Origin: an uncultured Coriobacteriia bacterium
Lineage (GTDB): Bacteria > Actinomycetota > Coriobacteriia > Coriobacteriales > QAMH01
Assembly (NCBI GenBank): GCA_949283445.1
Contig: CASDTD010000296.1
Span: 1-9,937 of the forward strand
DNA: 9,937 nt
Direction of reading: 5' to 3'
The notes below the pieces were generated by a model. It was not told the DNA's origin, did not search any database, and was given only the letters and a program-made list of their open reading frames with translations. The translations under genes and the position numbers were made by a program. Positions 1 to 9,000 of this stretch are shown piece after piece. Every line of letters starts with the position of its first letter. Positions within the stretch are counted from its first letter, which is position 1.

Positions 1-2
1 TC

Positions 3-1610
3 ATGAAACAGCTCTACACGAACGGAACCATCCTCACCATGAACGACGAGGCGCCCACCGCCGAAGCCGTCCTTGTCAACAAAGGCAAAATCGAAGCTGT
101 GGGAACGCTGGCAGAACTCGAGCCCAAAGCCAAACGCGCCGAACGCATCGACTTGCAGGGTGCCGTCATGTTGCCCGGCTTCATCGATTCGCACAGCCAC
201 ATTGCCATGGCGTGCTTGTTTCCCCGTTTCTGCCCGCCGCCCATAGGCGACATCGACTCGCTGGAAAAGTTGCTCGAGGAGGTACGCGCGGCCATCGAAG
301 CCAATCCGCCGAAAAAGGGCGCCTGGTTCATCGGCATGGGCTATGACAATGCGTTTTTCGAGGGCTCCAAGCACCCCACGAAAGACCAGCTCGACAGCAT
401 CAGCACAGACATTCCCATCGCCTTGATGCACGCAAGCGGGCACGTGGGCGTGCTCAACAGCAAGGGTCTGGAGCTTGCGGGCATCACACCCGACACGCCT
501 GCACCTGAAGGCGGGAAGATCGACAAGGACGAGAACGGCCAGCTCACGGGCCTGCTGGAAGAAGGCGCGCTCATCGGGCTTCTGGGCTCGCAGGCAGCGA
601 GCTCGTTCACCCCGTCGTTCATGACCAACGCTCTCGAACGCGCGCAGGACCTGTATGCCTCTTATGGCATAACGACCGCGCAAGAAGGCGCGACCATGGA
701 AGCGCTGTTGCCGCTGTTCAAGGGCATGGGGCTCATGGGCAAACTGAAAATCGACATCGTCGCCTACCCCACGCTCGCGGGGCTGAAAAAGCCCAAGAGC
801 ATCCCCGCCTATGACGATGTCTCCTACTCGCACCACTTCCGCGTCGGCGGCGGCAAGCTGATACTGGACGGTTCGCCTCAGGCGAAAACCGCCTGGCTGA
901 CCAAACCGTACCACGTGATCCCTGAAGGCAAGGACGCCGACTACCGCGGGTACCCGAGCATGGAGACCGAGCAGGTCGAGCAATTCATGCAACAAGCCGC
1001 CGAGAACAGATGGCAAGTGCTGGTGCACTGCAACGGCGACGCCGCAGGCGACCAGTACCTTGACGCGTATGAGAAGGCATACGGGAAGGGAAGCGACGCG
1101 CGCTGCGTGATGATCCACGCGCAGACCGTGCGCGAAGACCAGCTCGACCGCATGGAAGAGCTGGGGATCTTGCCCTCGTTCTTCCACGACCACACGTTCT
1201 TCTGGGGCGACTACCACATGGACTCGGTGCTGGGCCCCGAACGCGGCAGCCGCATCAGCCCGCTCACCTCGGCGCTCAAGCGCGGCATGACGTTCACCAT
1301 GCACCAGGACACGCCGGTCATCCCGCCCAACATGCTGCTGACCGTGCACAATGCCGTGAACCGCAAGACGCGCGACGGACGCGACATCGGTCCCGAATTC
1401 GCCGTCGACGTCGACACCGCCCTGAAGGCGCTCACCGTCTGGGCAGCGCGCCAGTACCACGAGGAAAGCAGCAAGGGCTCTATCGAGCCCGGCAAACTCG
1501 CCGACCTCGTCATCCTGGACAAGGACCCGCACACCGTGGACAAGACCGAAATCAAGGACATCTGCGTGCTGGAGACTATCAAGGAAGGCACGACGATTTA
1601 CAAGAAGTAG
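3..1610 (+). CDS. YtcJ-like metal-dependent amidohydrolase (Amidohydro_3 family)
   Basis: Predicted cytoplasmic zinc/metal hydrolase of 535 aa, a usual length for the YtcJ/Amidohydro_3 branch of the amidohydrolase superfamily. The N-terminal beta-sandwich strand (LYTNGTILTMND, about residues 4-15) leads to the metal-binding motif GFIDSHSH (59-66, His64 and His66). Further family signatures are KLILDGSPQAKTAW (285-298), VHCNGDAA with His342, IHAQ with His372, and the late acidic metal/catalytic site in MHQDTPV (Asp436). The C-terminal signature EPGKLADLVILD (495-506) closes the sandwich domain. Family members hydrolyse amide or N-acyl bonds, but the substrate cannot be read from the sequence. 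The ATG at position 3 fits the usual N-terminus of the family, but the ribosome binding site lies outside the window. The gene converges on the minus-strand operon and has no obvious functional link to it. The family call is secure; the substrate is unknown. Confidence 0.93.
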   Translation: MKQLYTNGTILTMNDEAPTAEAVLVNKGKIEAVGTLAELEPKAKRAERIDLQGAVMLPGFIDSHSHIAMACLFPRFCPPPIGDIDSLEKLLEEVRAAIEANPPKKGAWFIGMGYDNAFFEGSKHPTKDQLDSISTDIPIALMHASGHVGVLNSKGLELAGITPDTPAPEGGKIDKDENGQLTGLLEEGALIGLLGSQAASSFTPSFMTNALERAQDLYASYGITTAQEGATMEALLPLFKGMGLMGKLKIDIVAYPTLAGLKKPKSIPAYDDVSYSHHFRVGGGKLILDGSPQAKTAWLTKPYHVIPEGKDADYRGYPSMETEQVEQFMQQAAENRWQVLVHCNGDAAGDQYLDAYEKAYGKGSDARCVMIHAQTVREDQLDRMEELGILPSFFHDHTFFWGDYHMDSVLGPERGSRISPLTSALKRGMTFTMHQDTPVIPPNMLLTVHNAVNRKTRDGRDIGPEFAVDVDTALKALTVWAARQYHEESSKGSIEPGKLADLVILDKDPHTVDKTEIKDICVLETIKEGTTIYKK

Positions 1611-1617
1611 CAAGGTA

Positions 1618-1669
1618 AAGCCGTTGTATATTGCAGACTTACGTCTACTATATGCAACGGCTTCGTTTT
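1618..1669 (+). terminator. Hairpin terminator after the amidohydrolase gene
   Basis: AAGCCGTTG (1618-1626) pairs with CAACGGCTT (1655-1663). The stem continues through TATAT/ATATG with one G-T pair. An apical AGAC/GTCT helix (1635-1638 with 1643-1646) closes on a 4-nt TTAC loop. A TTTT run follows at 1666-1669, so the structure reads as an intrinsic terminator for the plus-strand gene. It lies in the 112-nt gap between convergent genes and may also act on minus-strand transcripts. In that direction the U-run is poor (three T's at the stem base). The rest of the gap (1670-1722) is AT-rich with no further feature. Confidence 0.75.
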
Positions 1670-1722
1670 CGAAAGCTTCGAGACTTTACGGACTTCATAT
1701 ATTTTATAAACGTCTATTAATT

Positions 1723-2940
1723 CTACTGTAAGCGCCTAGCGGCCATCGCGTACTCCCCCGCCTTTGTCGGCATGGGGTCTTCCCCTTCGCTGATTACGTG
1801 TTCGTACAGCCAGCGGTAGTATTTTGCGCGCGTGTCCGCGACCTCGAAGTAAATGCCGGCAAACTGTGGCTCGGTATTGATCTCGTAGAGACAAAGGCTG
1901 CCGTCCTCGGCAATGCCTACATCAAACCCCAGCGTCATAAGCGGACGGCCTGTTTTCGCTTCGAGGTAATACGGCAACGTAGATGCAATATCGTTCAGAC
2001 GTTCGTTAATCTGCTCGCACCTATCGGGATGGTTCACTTTCAAAAACGATTCGATGTTGCTGAGCGCGCCGCCTTGCCCGATATTGGAAACCACCTTCTG
2101 CCCGAACCCTATGCGCGCATATATCCAGACAGGCTCCCATTCATTGGTGCCGTTTTTCTCAAGATGGATGCGGCAATCTATGGGATTGCCTGCCTTATCA
2201 AACGAGCCGAAGAAACGCTGCACGATATGGAGTTTCTCGAAAAAGTGCCCTTCAGCATAACTCCGAAATACATCAGTGGGAAAAATTTGGCTTTCCTGCC
2301 CAAATTTGACTGCAAAAGCGTCCGTCGCACGATCGTACTCAACTACGTGCACGCCTGTTCCCAAGCTGCCAAAAACCGGCTTGACGACAGTCTTGCCTTC
2401 TGCGCGAATAAACTCGATTAGCGCGTCGGGTGTCTTCACATGGACGCCTCGCAGAGCCAAGTCGGAAAATTCCTCGCTGTCTCCCAGCAACTCGGGCAAC
2501 GTGTCTTTTGACAAGAACGTGCTGCTTCCAGAAACCAAGTCTTTGGTCAGATAAGCACGCTTTCTAAGAAATGTCAGCTTTTGGTCAAGCGCATCGGAAA
2601 ACCCGTTTTCGGGGCGGGGCATGCAGTAGGCCGACAAATCGACAATATCGGGAACGCGCGTCTCGACATCGTGCCACCCGCCATCGCGCATCGTCTTGCC
2701 GGCTATGCGCTCAGACTCCATGTCCACATTCCGTGGCCTGAAAAACACTACGTCCATGCCCATTTCACGAGCCGAGACGGCAAGGGCCTTGTCCGCTATC
2801 CGAGGTGTGCGGGCACGGTAAATTCCCACGAGCGGTCGCTCAGAGGAAGAAGTCCGTTCGAATTGTTGCGCAGACTTTTCTTGGGAAGTCTTCTGAAAAT
2901 GCAATGAGGAGAACATCTTTGCACCAAACGTCTTTCCCAT
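1723..2940 (-). CDS. YheC/YheD-type ATP-grasp protein, separate version of the C-terminal domain of the large fusion gene
   Basis: A 405-aa protein resembling the YheC/YheD ATP-grasp family (named from Bacillus spore-coat-associated proteins; the reaction is not established). It aligns along its length with the C-terminal ~370 residues of the fusion protein at 6091-9366. Shared blocks are RPLVGI at the domain start (~35), the ATP-binding VVKPVFGSLGTGVH (~185-198), RSYAEGHFF, DCRIHLEKNG (~255-264), RIGFGQKVVSN, and the metal-binding YEINTEPQ (~352-359, Glu and Asn retained). ATP-grasp enzymes typically join a carboxylate to an amine through an acyl-phosphate, so amino-acid or peptide ligation is the likely chemistry. 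The start chosen is the ATG at 2940, preceded by AGGGGAAGG. A GTG at 3006 would add 22 residues but has no ribosome binding site. The gene is last in the operon, 81 nt after the Mur-LRR stop and in the same frame as that gene. Local GC looks lower than in the large fusion gene. Confidence 0.85.
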   Translation of the reverse strand: MGKTFGAKMFSSLHFQKTSQEKSAQQFERTSSSERPLVGIYRARTPRIADKALAVSAREMGMDVVFFRPRNVDMESERIAGKTMRDGGWHDVETRVPDIVDLSAYCMPRPENGFSDALDQKLTFLRKRAYLTKDLVSGSSTFLSKDTLPELLGDSEEFSDLALRGVHVKTPDALIEFIRAEGKTVVKPVFGSLGTGVHVVEYDRATDAFAVKFGQESQIFPTDVFRSYAEGHFFEKLHIVQRFFGSFDKAGNPIDCRIHLEKNGTNEWEPVWIYARIGFGQKVVSNIGQGGALSNIESFLKVNHPDRCEQINERLNDIASTLPYYLEAKTGRPLMTLGFDVGIAEDGSLCLYEINTEPQFAGIYFEVADTRAKYYRWLYEHVISEGEDPMPTKAGEYAMAARRLQ

Positions 2941-2944
2941 ATCG

Positions 2945-2953
2945 CCTTCCCCT
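2945..2953 (-). promoter_or_regulatory. Ribosome binding site that decides the start of the separate ATP-grasp gene
   Basis: The minus strand reads AGGGGAAGG, then CGAT, then ATG (2940-2938). The AGGGG core is 8 nt from the ATG, a good Shine-Dalgarno distance. It supports independent initiation of the ATP-grasp gene at 2940 rather than at the in-frame GTG at 3006, and argues against expression only by readthrough of the TAG at 3022-3024. Confidence 0.65.
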
Positions 2954-3021
2954 GCGGACCTCGGCATCGCCACGAACGGCGGCAGCCCGCCATCTGATGA
3001 CAGCACCGTCGAGCACGTACT

Positions 3022-5022
3022 CTATCTGCCAGACAGAAGGCCGCCACGTTTGTGAAGTTTCCTGCCACTCCATGCAGACCACTGCTTCAGATATGGCGTA
3101 GTCTCAGCCACGATTTTGACATCCTCGCATCCTAAAAACGCATTGTTGCCAATGCGCCCAATAGTGCTAGGGAGCACTACTTCTCTCAGGTTATCACATC
3201 CCCTGAACGCGCCTTCCGCAATCTCGATGACGCCCTCGGGAATCTTCACCTTGGTGAGGCTCTTGCAGTCCCTGAATGCCGCCCTGCCAATGCCCACCAG
3301 CGTTTTGGGCAAAACGATCTTCTTCAGGTTCTCACACCCCTTGAATGCACGGGCACCGATGCCCGTCACAGGAGCCTCGATATCCACTTTCTCGACAAGC
3401 ATGTTGCCCTGAAATGCTGAGGGGCCTATCAAACTCACCATTTCCTCTTTGGCTGTCGCGGGAACCACGACTTTGGAAGATTCGCCCGTGTATGCGGCAA
3501 TGGCCGCACTGAGCGGCTCTACCCGCTCCTCGTCGTAAAAGAATCTGATGGCAAAATCGCCGATCTGCTCATCGTAGGCGTCGCCGCCGAATTGCAGGCA
3601 AGTCCCGAACACATGGTCAATCGTGCGGACAAGAAGGCGCTTGTGGCCGCCCTTGAACAACACGACGTCTTTTCTGGTAACGTGTTCCCTGACAAGACGG
3701 TCAAGCTCTTCACGCGTGCTTGCATACAGCGTCTTGCCACCGCCCTGGCGGATATGCTCGGCCAGGGCCTGCGCGTTATCCTCGCCAAAGCAGATGAACA
3801 GGTCGATGCCCTGCTCTTTGGCGAGGTCGTCGCCCAGCTTCTCATTGACTGCGCGGTCGAAACCGATAATGTCGCAGATGACCGCAATGCGTCTGCCGCC
3901 AGCTTTTGGCCTAACATCCTCGAGCGCCTTCACAGCCCCAACAAGCACCTCTGGCACCGCATTGTTGTAGCAGTCGATGTAGAGCTGATATCCGCCTACC
4001 TTGCGCATGCTCTGCCGTTGGCCACTGGGGCGATACGCCGCCAACGCCGCTTCGATCTTCTCTTTGGGCACCTGCAGGTAATCGCCCACGGCAACTGCCG
4101 ATACGGCATCGATGACGTTATGGTCTCCAAGCATATGGAGAACGATATGGAACGTCTTATCCGCATGCACGACATCGAACTCGAGCGCTTCGTCTCGTTT
4201 CGCGATGTTGGCAGCATGGTAATCTGCTGCCTTGTCCTGCGCGGAAAACCAGATGACTTTCCTGTCTCCCAAATCGAGCTTCCGGAGCATGTCGTCGTCC
4301 CAGTTCAAAAACGCGGGGCCATCCGGAGGCATCTGCGTGAGCATCTTTGCCTTCTCGTCCATGATGCCCTGCAGCGATCCATATGTTTCGATATGAGCCG
4401 GGGCAATATTGGTGATAAGCCCCATGTCGGGCAGGCATGCCTTGACAGCACGCGGCATCACGCGAGCGTCGCCGATGCCGAACTCCTGAACATAGTATTC
4501 TGTGGAGAATGGCAGCTTCTGCAGATTCTCGAGGATGGGAATGATGGCATTTTCGTTGCCGAAACATTTGCGCGCTTCATAGCCGGCTCGCACCACAGCG
4601 TGAACCAGCTCCTTTGTGGTGGTCTTGCCCACGCTACCCGTGATGCCGATGATTTTCGTGTTACCATGCTTCTCGCGCAGAATGCGCGCCACCGCATGGG
4701 CGACACGCGCCGGGTAGGCACATCTGATGAGACGCTCCTTGTTCTCGCACGCATCATAGAGCTTCCCGGAAACGAAGATTGCCGCGAGCCCCCTAGCACG
4801 CATTTTCTCGACCTGGTCAAGACATGTCGCCATATCGTTTTTGCCCATGGGCAAAAACACGGCGCCGTCTTTCCTGGCAAACTTCATCCTCTCAGCCACG
4901 TTGGCAAGAATTCGGTCGCTCTCGGCTGCCATTTCGTCTGGCACCGGTACGCCGGCGATATCGCACAGCTCTCCCAGCGTGAATTGAACGGAATAGTATT
5001 CACCTGGATCGTTGACTTGCAT
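3022..5022 (-). CDS. MurF-like Mur ligase with C-terminal LRR_5 (BspA-type) repeats
   Basis: A 666-aa protein. Residues 1-110 resemble the N-terminal substrate-binding domain of MurF. The central ATPase domain has the P-loop GITGSVGKTTT (126-136), ITNIAPAHIE (203-212), a lysine at 224 (EKAK) in the position of the carbamylated Mur lysine, LNWDDD (239-244) and GDHNVIDA (299-306). The C-terminal Mur domain starts with YIDCYNNAVPE (348-358, compare DxYNANP in MurF) and ends with VVLFKGGHKRLL (453-464). Residues ~550-640 are leucine-rich repeats not found in normal MurF, which is about 450 aa. Mur ligases add an amino acid or dipeptide to a nucleotide-linked carboxylate using ATP; the substrate here is unknown. 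The ATG at 5022 has a strong GGAGG 8 nt upstream. The gene lies 34 nt after the Ddl-like gene, so it is in the same operon. It ends at a TAG, and the downstream ATP-grasp gene continues in the same frame, whereas the paralogue at 6091-9366 is fused. Confidence 0.88.
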   Translation of the reverse strand: MQVNDPGEYYSVQFTLGELCDIAGVPVPDEMAAESDRILANVAERMKFARKDGAVFLPMGKNDMATCLDQVEKMRARGLAAIFVSGKLYDACENKERLIRCAYPARVAHAVARILREKHGNTKIIGITGSVGKTTTKELVHAVVRAGYEARKCFGNENAIIPILENLQKLPFSTEYYVQEFGIGDARVMPRAVKACLPDMGLITNIAPAHIETYGSLQGIMDEKAKMLTQMPPDGPAFLNWDDDMLRKLDLGDRKVIWFSAQDKAADYHAANIAKRDEALEFDVVHADKTFHIVLHMLGDHNVIDAVSAVAVGDYLQVPKEKIEAALAAYRPSGQRQSMRKVGGYQLYIDCYNNAVPEVLVGAVKALEDVRPKAGGRRIAVICDIIGFDRAVNEKLGDDLAKEQGIDLFICFGEDNAQALAEHIRQGGGKTLYASTREELDRLVREHVTRKDVVLFKGGHKRLLVRTIDHVFGTCLQFGGDAYDEQIGDFAIRFFYDEERVEPLSAAIAAYTGESSKVVVPATAKEEMVSLIGPSAFQGNMLVEKVDIEAPVTGIGARAFKGCENLKKIVLPKTLVGIGRAAFRDCKSLTKVKIPEGVIEIAEGAFRGCDNLREVVLPSTIGRIGNNAFLGCEDVKIVAETTPYLKQWSAWSGRKLHKRGGLLSGR
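3103..3369 (-). repeat. Four LRR_5 (BspA-type) leucine-rich repeats in the second Mur ligase
   Basis: These are protein-level repeats of 23 residues, covering about residues 552-640 of the host protein. The units begin VTGIGARAFKGCENL, LVGIGRAAFRDCKSL, VIEIAEGAFRGCDNL and IGRIGNNAFLGCEDV. The consensus is xxxIGxxAFxGCxxLxxVxLPxx, the BspA/TpLRR pattern with its conserved Cys. Such repeats are mostly known from surface proteins, where they bind other proteins. Here they sit on a protein with no signal peptide. Confidence 0.85.
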
Positions 5023-5030
5023 AGAATCGA

Positions 5031-5035
5031 CCTCC
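5031..5035 (-). promoter_or_regulatory. Strong Shine-Dalgarno site for the second Mur ligase gene
   Basis: The minus strand reads GGAGG, followed by 8 nt (TCGATTCT) and then ATG at 5022-5020. It fixes the start of the Mur-LRR gene. It also shows this gene initiates on its own rather than depending on coupling to the Ddl-like gene that ends 34 nt upstream. Confidence 0.75.
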
Positions 5036-5056
5036 GTGTTTCCTTGTAACTTCAGG

Positions 5057-6094
5057 TCACTCGGCCGTGAGAATCTGCTCCATGATGTCTTCCATGCTGT
5101 ACCCGGCCCTCAAGAGCATCTTGGAATAACGGCCATGTGCAGGGAGCCAAGGAACGGTGTTGATTTCGTTGAAGAATATATTGCCCTCTTGATCGAGGAA
5201 CAAATCAACGCGCACGAAGCCCTCACAGCCAATGGCACGGTACACTGTCAGGGCAGCCTGCTTGATTCGCTCGACCGTCTCGGCATCGTAGTCAACCGAA
5301 TCATCGATGGGACTTTCACCGGTATCGACGTACTTATCCTCATAGGAGAAGAAGTGGTTCACGGTGTTGACCTGGTCGACCTCGCCCGTGACAAGGCGTT
5401 TCTTGCCAATGACGGCAAGGCCTACCTCCACGCCCACGATGTTTTCCTCGATAAGAACCTTCTCGTCATAGCGGCGTGCAAGCTGGATGGCCTCGGCAAG
5501 GGCATCCAGCGATTCCACCTTGGAAATGCCAATTGAGGAGCCACCCCGCGCAGGCTTCACGTAGACGGGGAACCCGAGTTCTTCAACGCGCGTCAGGATA
5601 TCGCCCTCGTCGTCGATGTCGGGATAGCATACCACCGAGCGGGGAGCGGAAACGCCAGCCGCGAAGGCTATCTTATGGGAAAGGTCTTTGTCGAAGCCAA
5701 CGGCAGAAGAGGAAACGCTGCACCCGATTGCCGGAATGCCAAGTGCACCGAGAAGCCCCTGGACCGTACCGTCCTCGCCATAAGCACCGGGAATGAGGGG
5801 CAAGCAAGCATCAGGGCGCAGCTCGTGAACCGCACCCTCATCATCTTTCCAGTACAGAACCCCTTTCCGAGAAACCCGAGCGTACAGTTCGTGCTTCTCT
5901 TCGCTTTCCCAAGAACCGTTCCAAATGGCATCTTCGGGCCCTTTATACAAGTAGGCATCTCCCGTACGTGTGACACCGACCAGCTGGAACTGTCTGCCCT
6001 CGCGTCTGACATGCGTCAGGAACTCTCGCGTGCTGTCTATGGACGCCTCGTATTCTGCGGACGGCCCGCCGAACATGATGCAGATGCTCTTCAC
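5057..6094 (-). CDS. D-alanine--D-alanine ligase-family enzyme (Ddl/Van-type ATP-grasp) with altered acceptor site
   Basis: A 345-aa protein of normal Ddl length. It has the N-terminal motif FGGPSAEYEAS (8-18, Glu16 matching E. coli DdlB Glu15), YGEDGTVQG (105-113), GFDKDLSHK (133-141), the ATP-site VKPARGGSSIGI (179-190), the Van-like GEVDQV (237-242), omega-loop SYEDKY (250-255, Tyr255 matching DdlB Tyr216), RVDLFL and the metal site NEINTVP (309-315). Ddl enzymes join D-Ala to D-Ala, D-Ser or D-lactate for the end of the peptidoglycan stem peptide. Two features are unusual: the conserved PG after the metal site is PW (Trp316), with Gly321 at the usual Ser, and the usual His-Gly before GEDG is Pro-Gly (102-103). 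The start is a GTG overlapping the upstream stop as GTGA, with a G-rich AGGGGGGG upstream, so translational coupling is likely. Being between two MurF-like genes suggests it supplies them with a dipeptide. The family is certain; the product is not. Confidence 0.88.
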   Translation of the reverse strand: MKSICIMFGGPSAEYEASIDSTREFLTHVRREGRQFQLVGVTRTGDAYLYKGPEDAIWNGSWESEEKHELYARVSRKGVLYWKDDEGAVHELRPDACLPLIPGAYGEDGTVQGLLGALGIPAIGCSVSSSAVGFDKDLSHKIAFAAGVSAPRSVVCYPDIDDEGDILTRVEELGFPVYVKPARGGSSIGISKVESLDALAEAIQLARRYDEKVLIEENIVGVEVGLAVIGKKRLVTGEVDQVNTVNHFFSYEDKYVDTGESPIDDSVDYDAETVERIKQAALTVYRAIGCEGFVRVDLFLDQEGNIFFNEINTVPWLPAHGRYSKMLLRAGYSMEDIMEQILTAE

Positions 6095-9000
6095 TGCGCC
6101 CCCCCTGGCTCAAGCTTTTCCATTTGAGAGCACATCGTCTTCGCCTGGGAGTTCGCCGTCATCCCGAGCCGGTGCCTTGCCACGAAACGGTAGTAGCAGA
6201 CGCGCAGCATGGCGACTTGCCCAAGGTTGAAGTCCGTGAACGGCAACGTGTTGATTTCGAAGATATGCAGGTCGCCTTCGGGCGTGATGGCCGTGTCAAT
6301 GCCCAGCGTACACAGTTCAATGCCGCGCTGCTCTTCGTACCAGTAAGGCACCGTTTGGGCGAGCTCTTCGAGGTTCTTGATGATCTGCTCCCAGTTATCG
6401 GGGCGATTCGCTTTCAAGAACGGCTCAAGTTCTGCCATGCCGCCGCCCTGATTGACATTAGAAATGACCTTCTGCCCAATGCCAATGCGTATGAGCATCG
6501 AAGCGGGGACCCACTCGCCCTTGCCGTTCTTCTCCACATGGACACGACAATCGAACGGATCGTCCGCAGCAGAACGCGAGTTGACGTATTTCTGGACGAT
6601 GTGCTTTTTTCCCGAGAAGAAATGCTCTTCGGCATAGGAACGGTACCCGCTTTCGTCCACGTCGATTTCGGTGGTCAGAAAGCCCATGTGGTACATCTGC
6701 GTTTCAGGATCGAACGTGACGCGGTGCACGCCACGCCCACGCGAGGAGAACACCGGCTTGACCACCACATCGCCATGCTTCTTCGTGAACTTCACGAGCT
6801 TGTCGATCTTCTGCTCCACCGTGTCGGCCTTCCTGAGGAAGCGAACCGTGGGAATGGCGTATTTCTTCACGCGGTCGTCTTTGAGCAGCAAGGTCTGTAG
6901 GCGCCCCTTGGGCAGGCGCTTCACCTTCATATCGGTGCACCAGCAGTGCTCGTCGAGGTAGTTGCGCGCTTCCTCGTTCTTCCAGCAGTACGACGAGGAG
7001 TCGATAATGTCAGGGATGCGCGTCGTCACATGCTCCCATTGGCTGGTTCCATGCTTGAGCATCCTGCCGTGCACGCAGCCATTCTCAATATCGACGCCGT
7101 TCGTGCATATGTACACGAGGTCAATGCCCTGGCTCGGGGCCATCATGGCAAGTGCCTTGGCGAGCGGTGGCGGCGTCAAATCAGGCCTCCAAATGCCCAC
7201 CAGCGGACGGCTCTTCGAAATCTTCGAATTCTTGCTCGTGAGCTTGTTGTACACCCCGCAAGCGAAGCGCTTCGCCTTGTGGGAAAGATCTTCGTTCGAC
7301 TTTACGGTGAAACCCGTCTTTGCCTGCGCGGAGACCCCAAAAGGCTTAAGACCCATCTCAATACAGCGCTTCTGCGCGTAACTTCCCTCGGGCGCAGTGA
7401 ACTTCACACGCTTGCACCCGACAAAGACGTTGTTGCCCAACGTACGCAGCGATGCTGGCAAATCAATGCGCTCCAAGCCCGTGCACATCCTGAACGCCCC
7501 CACGTCAATGGTGGACACGCCCTCTGGAATAACAACGTGCTTGAGCGAAGAGCAGCGCGCGAATGCCCTCTCCCCTATGAAGCGCAGCGTCGTGGGCAGT
7601 TCGACCTTTTCGAGCGACGCGCACCCCGCGAACGAGCGGATGCCGATGGAACGTACCCCTTCGGGGAGGACGACGCTTGTAATATCCGAGTCGAGAAACG
7701 CCTTCGAGCGCACGCAGCGCACAGGCTCCCCATCGACATCGGTCTCCAGATTGACCTCGCGCATATCATCTGCACTGGCGCCGTCGAATTTGACAACTTC
7801 CGTACCGTAGTCTTTCAGTGCACGGTACTGCACGCCATGAGAGACAACAGGCGCTGCGGCCACCTTGAGCGTCATATCGCCATCAAGCAGGAAGTATTCA
7901 GTACCGAACAGCTCATCTAGTGTCAGCGAGAGAAGCATCTGCTGGCCGCCCTTGAAGCCGATAAGGTCGATGGGCTTGAGATTCGTGCGAATGTACTCTT
8001 CGAGCTGGTTTCGGTCGGTTGTCGCCAGAACGTTCTTGTGGCCGCCCTTTATAGCCTCTTCGGCAGCCCAGGCCATGTGCTCGCCGAAGAAGATGAGCAT
8101 GTCTATGTCGTCGTGCTTTGCAAGCGCCTGCCCAACGCGGCGGTGCACTTCCTCCGTGACAGAGCCGAGCTTGTCGTCGATATCTGCCACGACGAAGATC
8201 CTCTTGCCGCCTTCGGGCACATCGATGGTGCCCAGCGTGTTGGCAGCACTCTGGATAGCCACTTCAGAAGCGTTGTAACAGTCCAGATACACGTGCTGTC
8301 CTGCGAGCCAGACAAGGTTCTGGCGCACGCCTCGTGTGCGGAATGATGCCAGCCCAGCGACAATCTGGTCGTCCGGAATACCCACCTGACGTCCGACAGC
8401 AAATGCGGCGAGCGCGTTGTAGACGTTGTGCCTGCCCATGACGTTGAGCTGCACGTGCGTGGTTTCGTTCGAACGCTTGTCCACGATATCGAACGAGACC
8501 TTGCCATTGCGCTCGACGACGTTCTCAGCCACGAAATCCACGTCTTCGCTATCGACACCGAACCTGACGATCTCATGCTTGTACTCGGCACCACGCAGCA
8601 GCGGGTCGTCCCAGTTCACGAAACCCACGGCATCGGGGGCAGCATAGCGGTCTATGTTGAGCTTCTCGTTCAGGATGTTTTCCTGCTTGCCGTCGAAGTA
8701 CTTGACGTGGTTGAGGCCGATGTTGGTGAGGACGAAGAAGTCGGGACGCAGAATCCGCGTCGCGCGCTCGACGGACTGGGGCTTGCCCATGCCAACTTCC
8801 TGCACGAAGAACTCCGTGCCCGAGGAAATGCGCTGGGGCATGATGATGACCTGACCAAAGCCGTTTGCATTGCCCTGAGACCACTCGACCGAGAACCCAC
8901 GCTGGAGCACACGGCGAATCATGTCCTTCGTCGACGTCTTGCCCACAGAACCCGTGAGCGCCAGAACGCGCGCGGTAACGCGGTCGCGCACGATTGACAG

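Noticed and set aside
1669..1681. TCGAAAGCTTCGA near-palindrome as an operator or second terminator
   Set aside because: Only a 5-bp stem around a 3-nt centre, with no repeat elsewhere in the window.
1723..2940. Spore-coat function from the YheC/YheD family name
   Set aside because: The name comes from Bacillus. Nothing here is sporulation-related, and the ligase-rich context points to amino-acid or peptide ligation instead.
2941..3006. GTG at 3006 as start of the separate ATP-grasp gene
   Set aside because: No Shine-Dalgarno precedes it, while ATG 2940 has AGGGGAAGG at good spacing. The extra 22 residues have no counterpart in the paralogue.
3592..5049. Long plus-strand open frame (485 codons) opposite the second Mur ligase gene
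   Set aside because: It lies wholly antisense to a gene with clear Mur motifs, shows no recognisable domain or ribosome binding site, and such open antisense frames are expected in GC-rich coding DNA.
5057..6094. Vancomycin-resistance (vanG/vanC-type) cluster
   Set aside because: The EVDQ motif is Van-like, but there is no VanX/VanXY, VanT racemase or VanRS pair in the window and the acceptor loop differs from Van enzymes.
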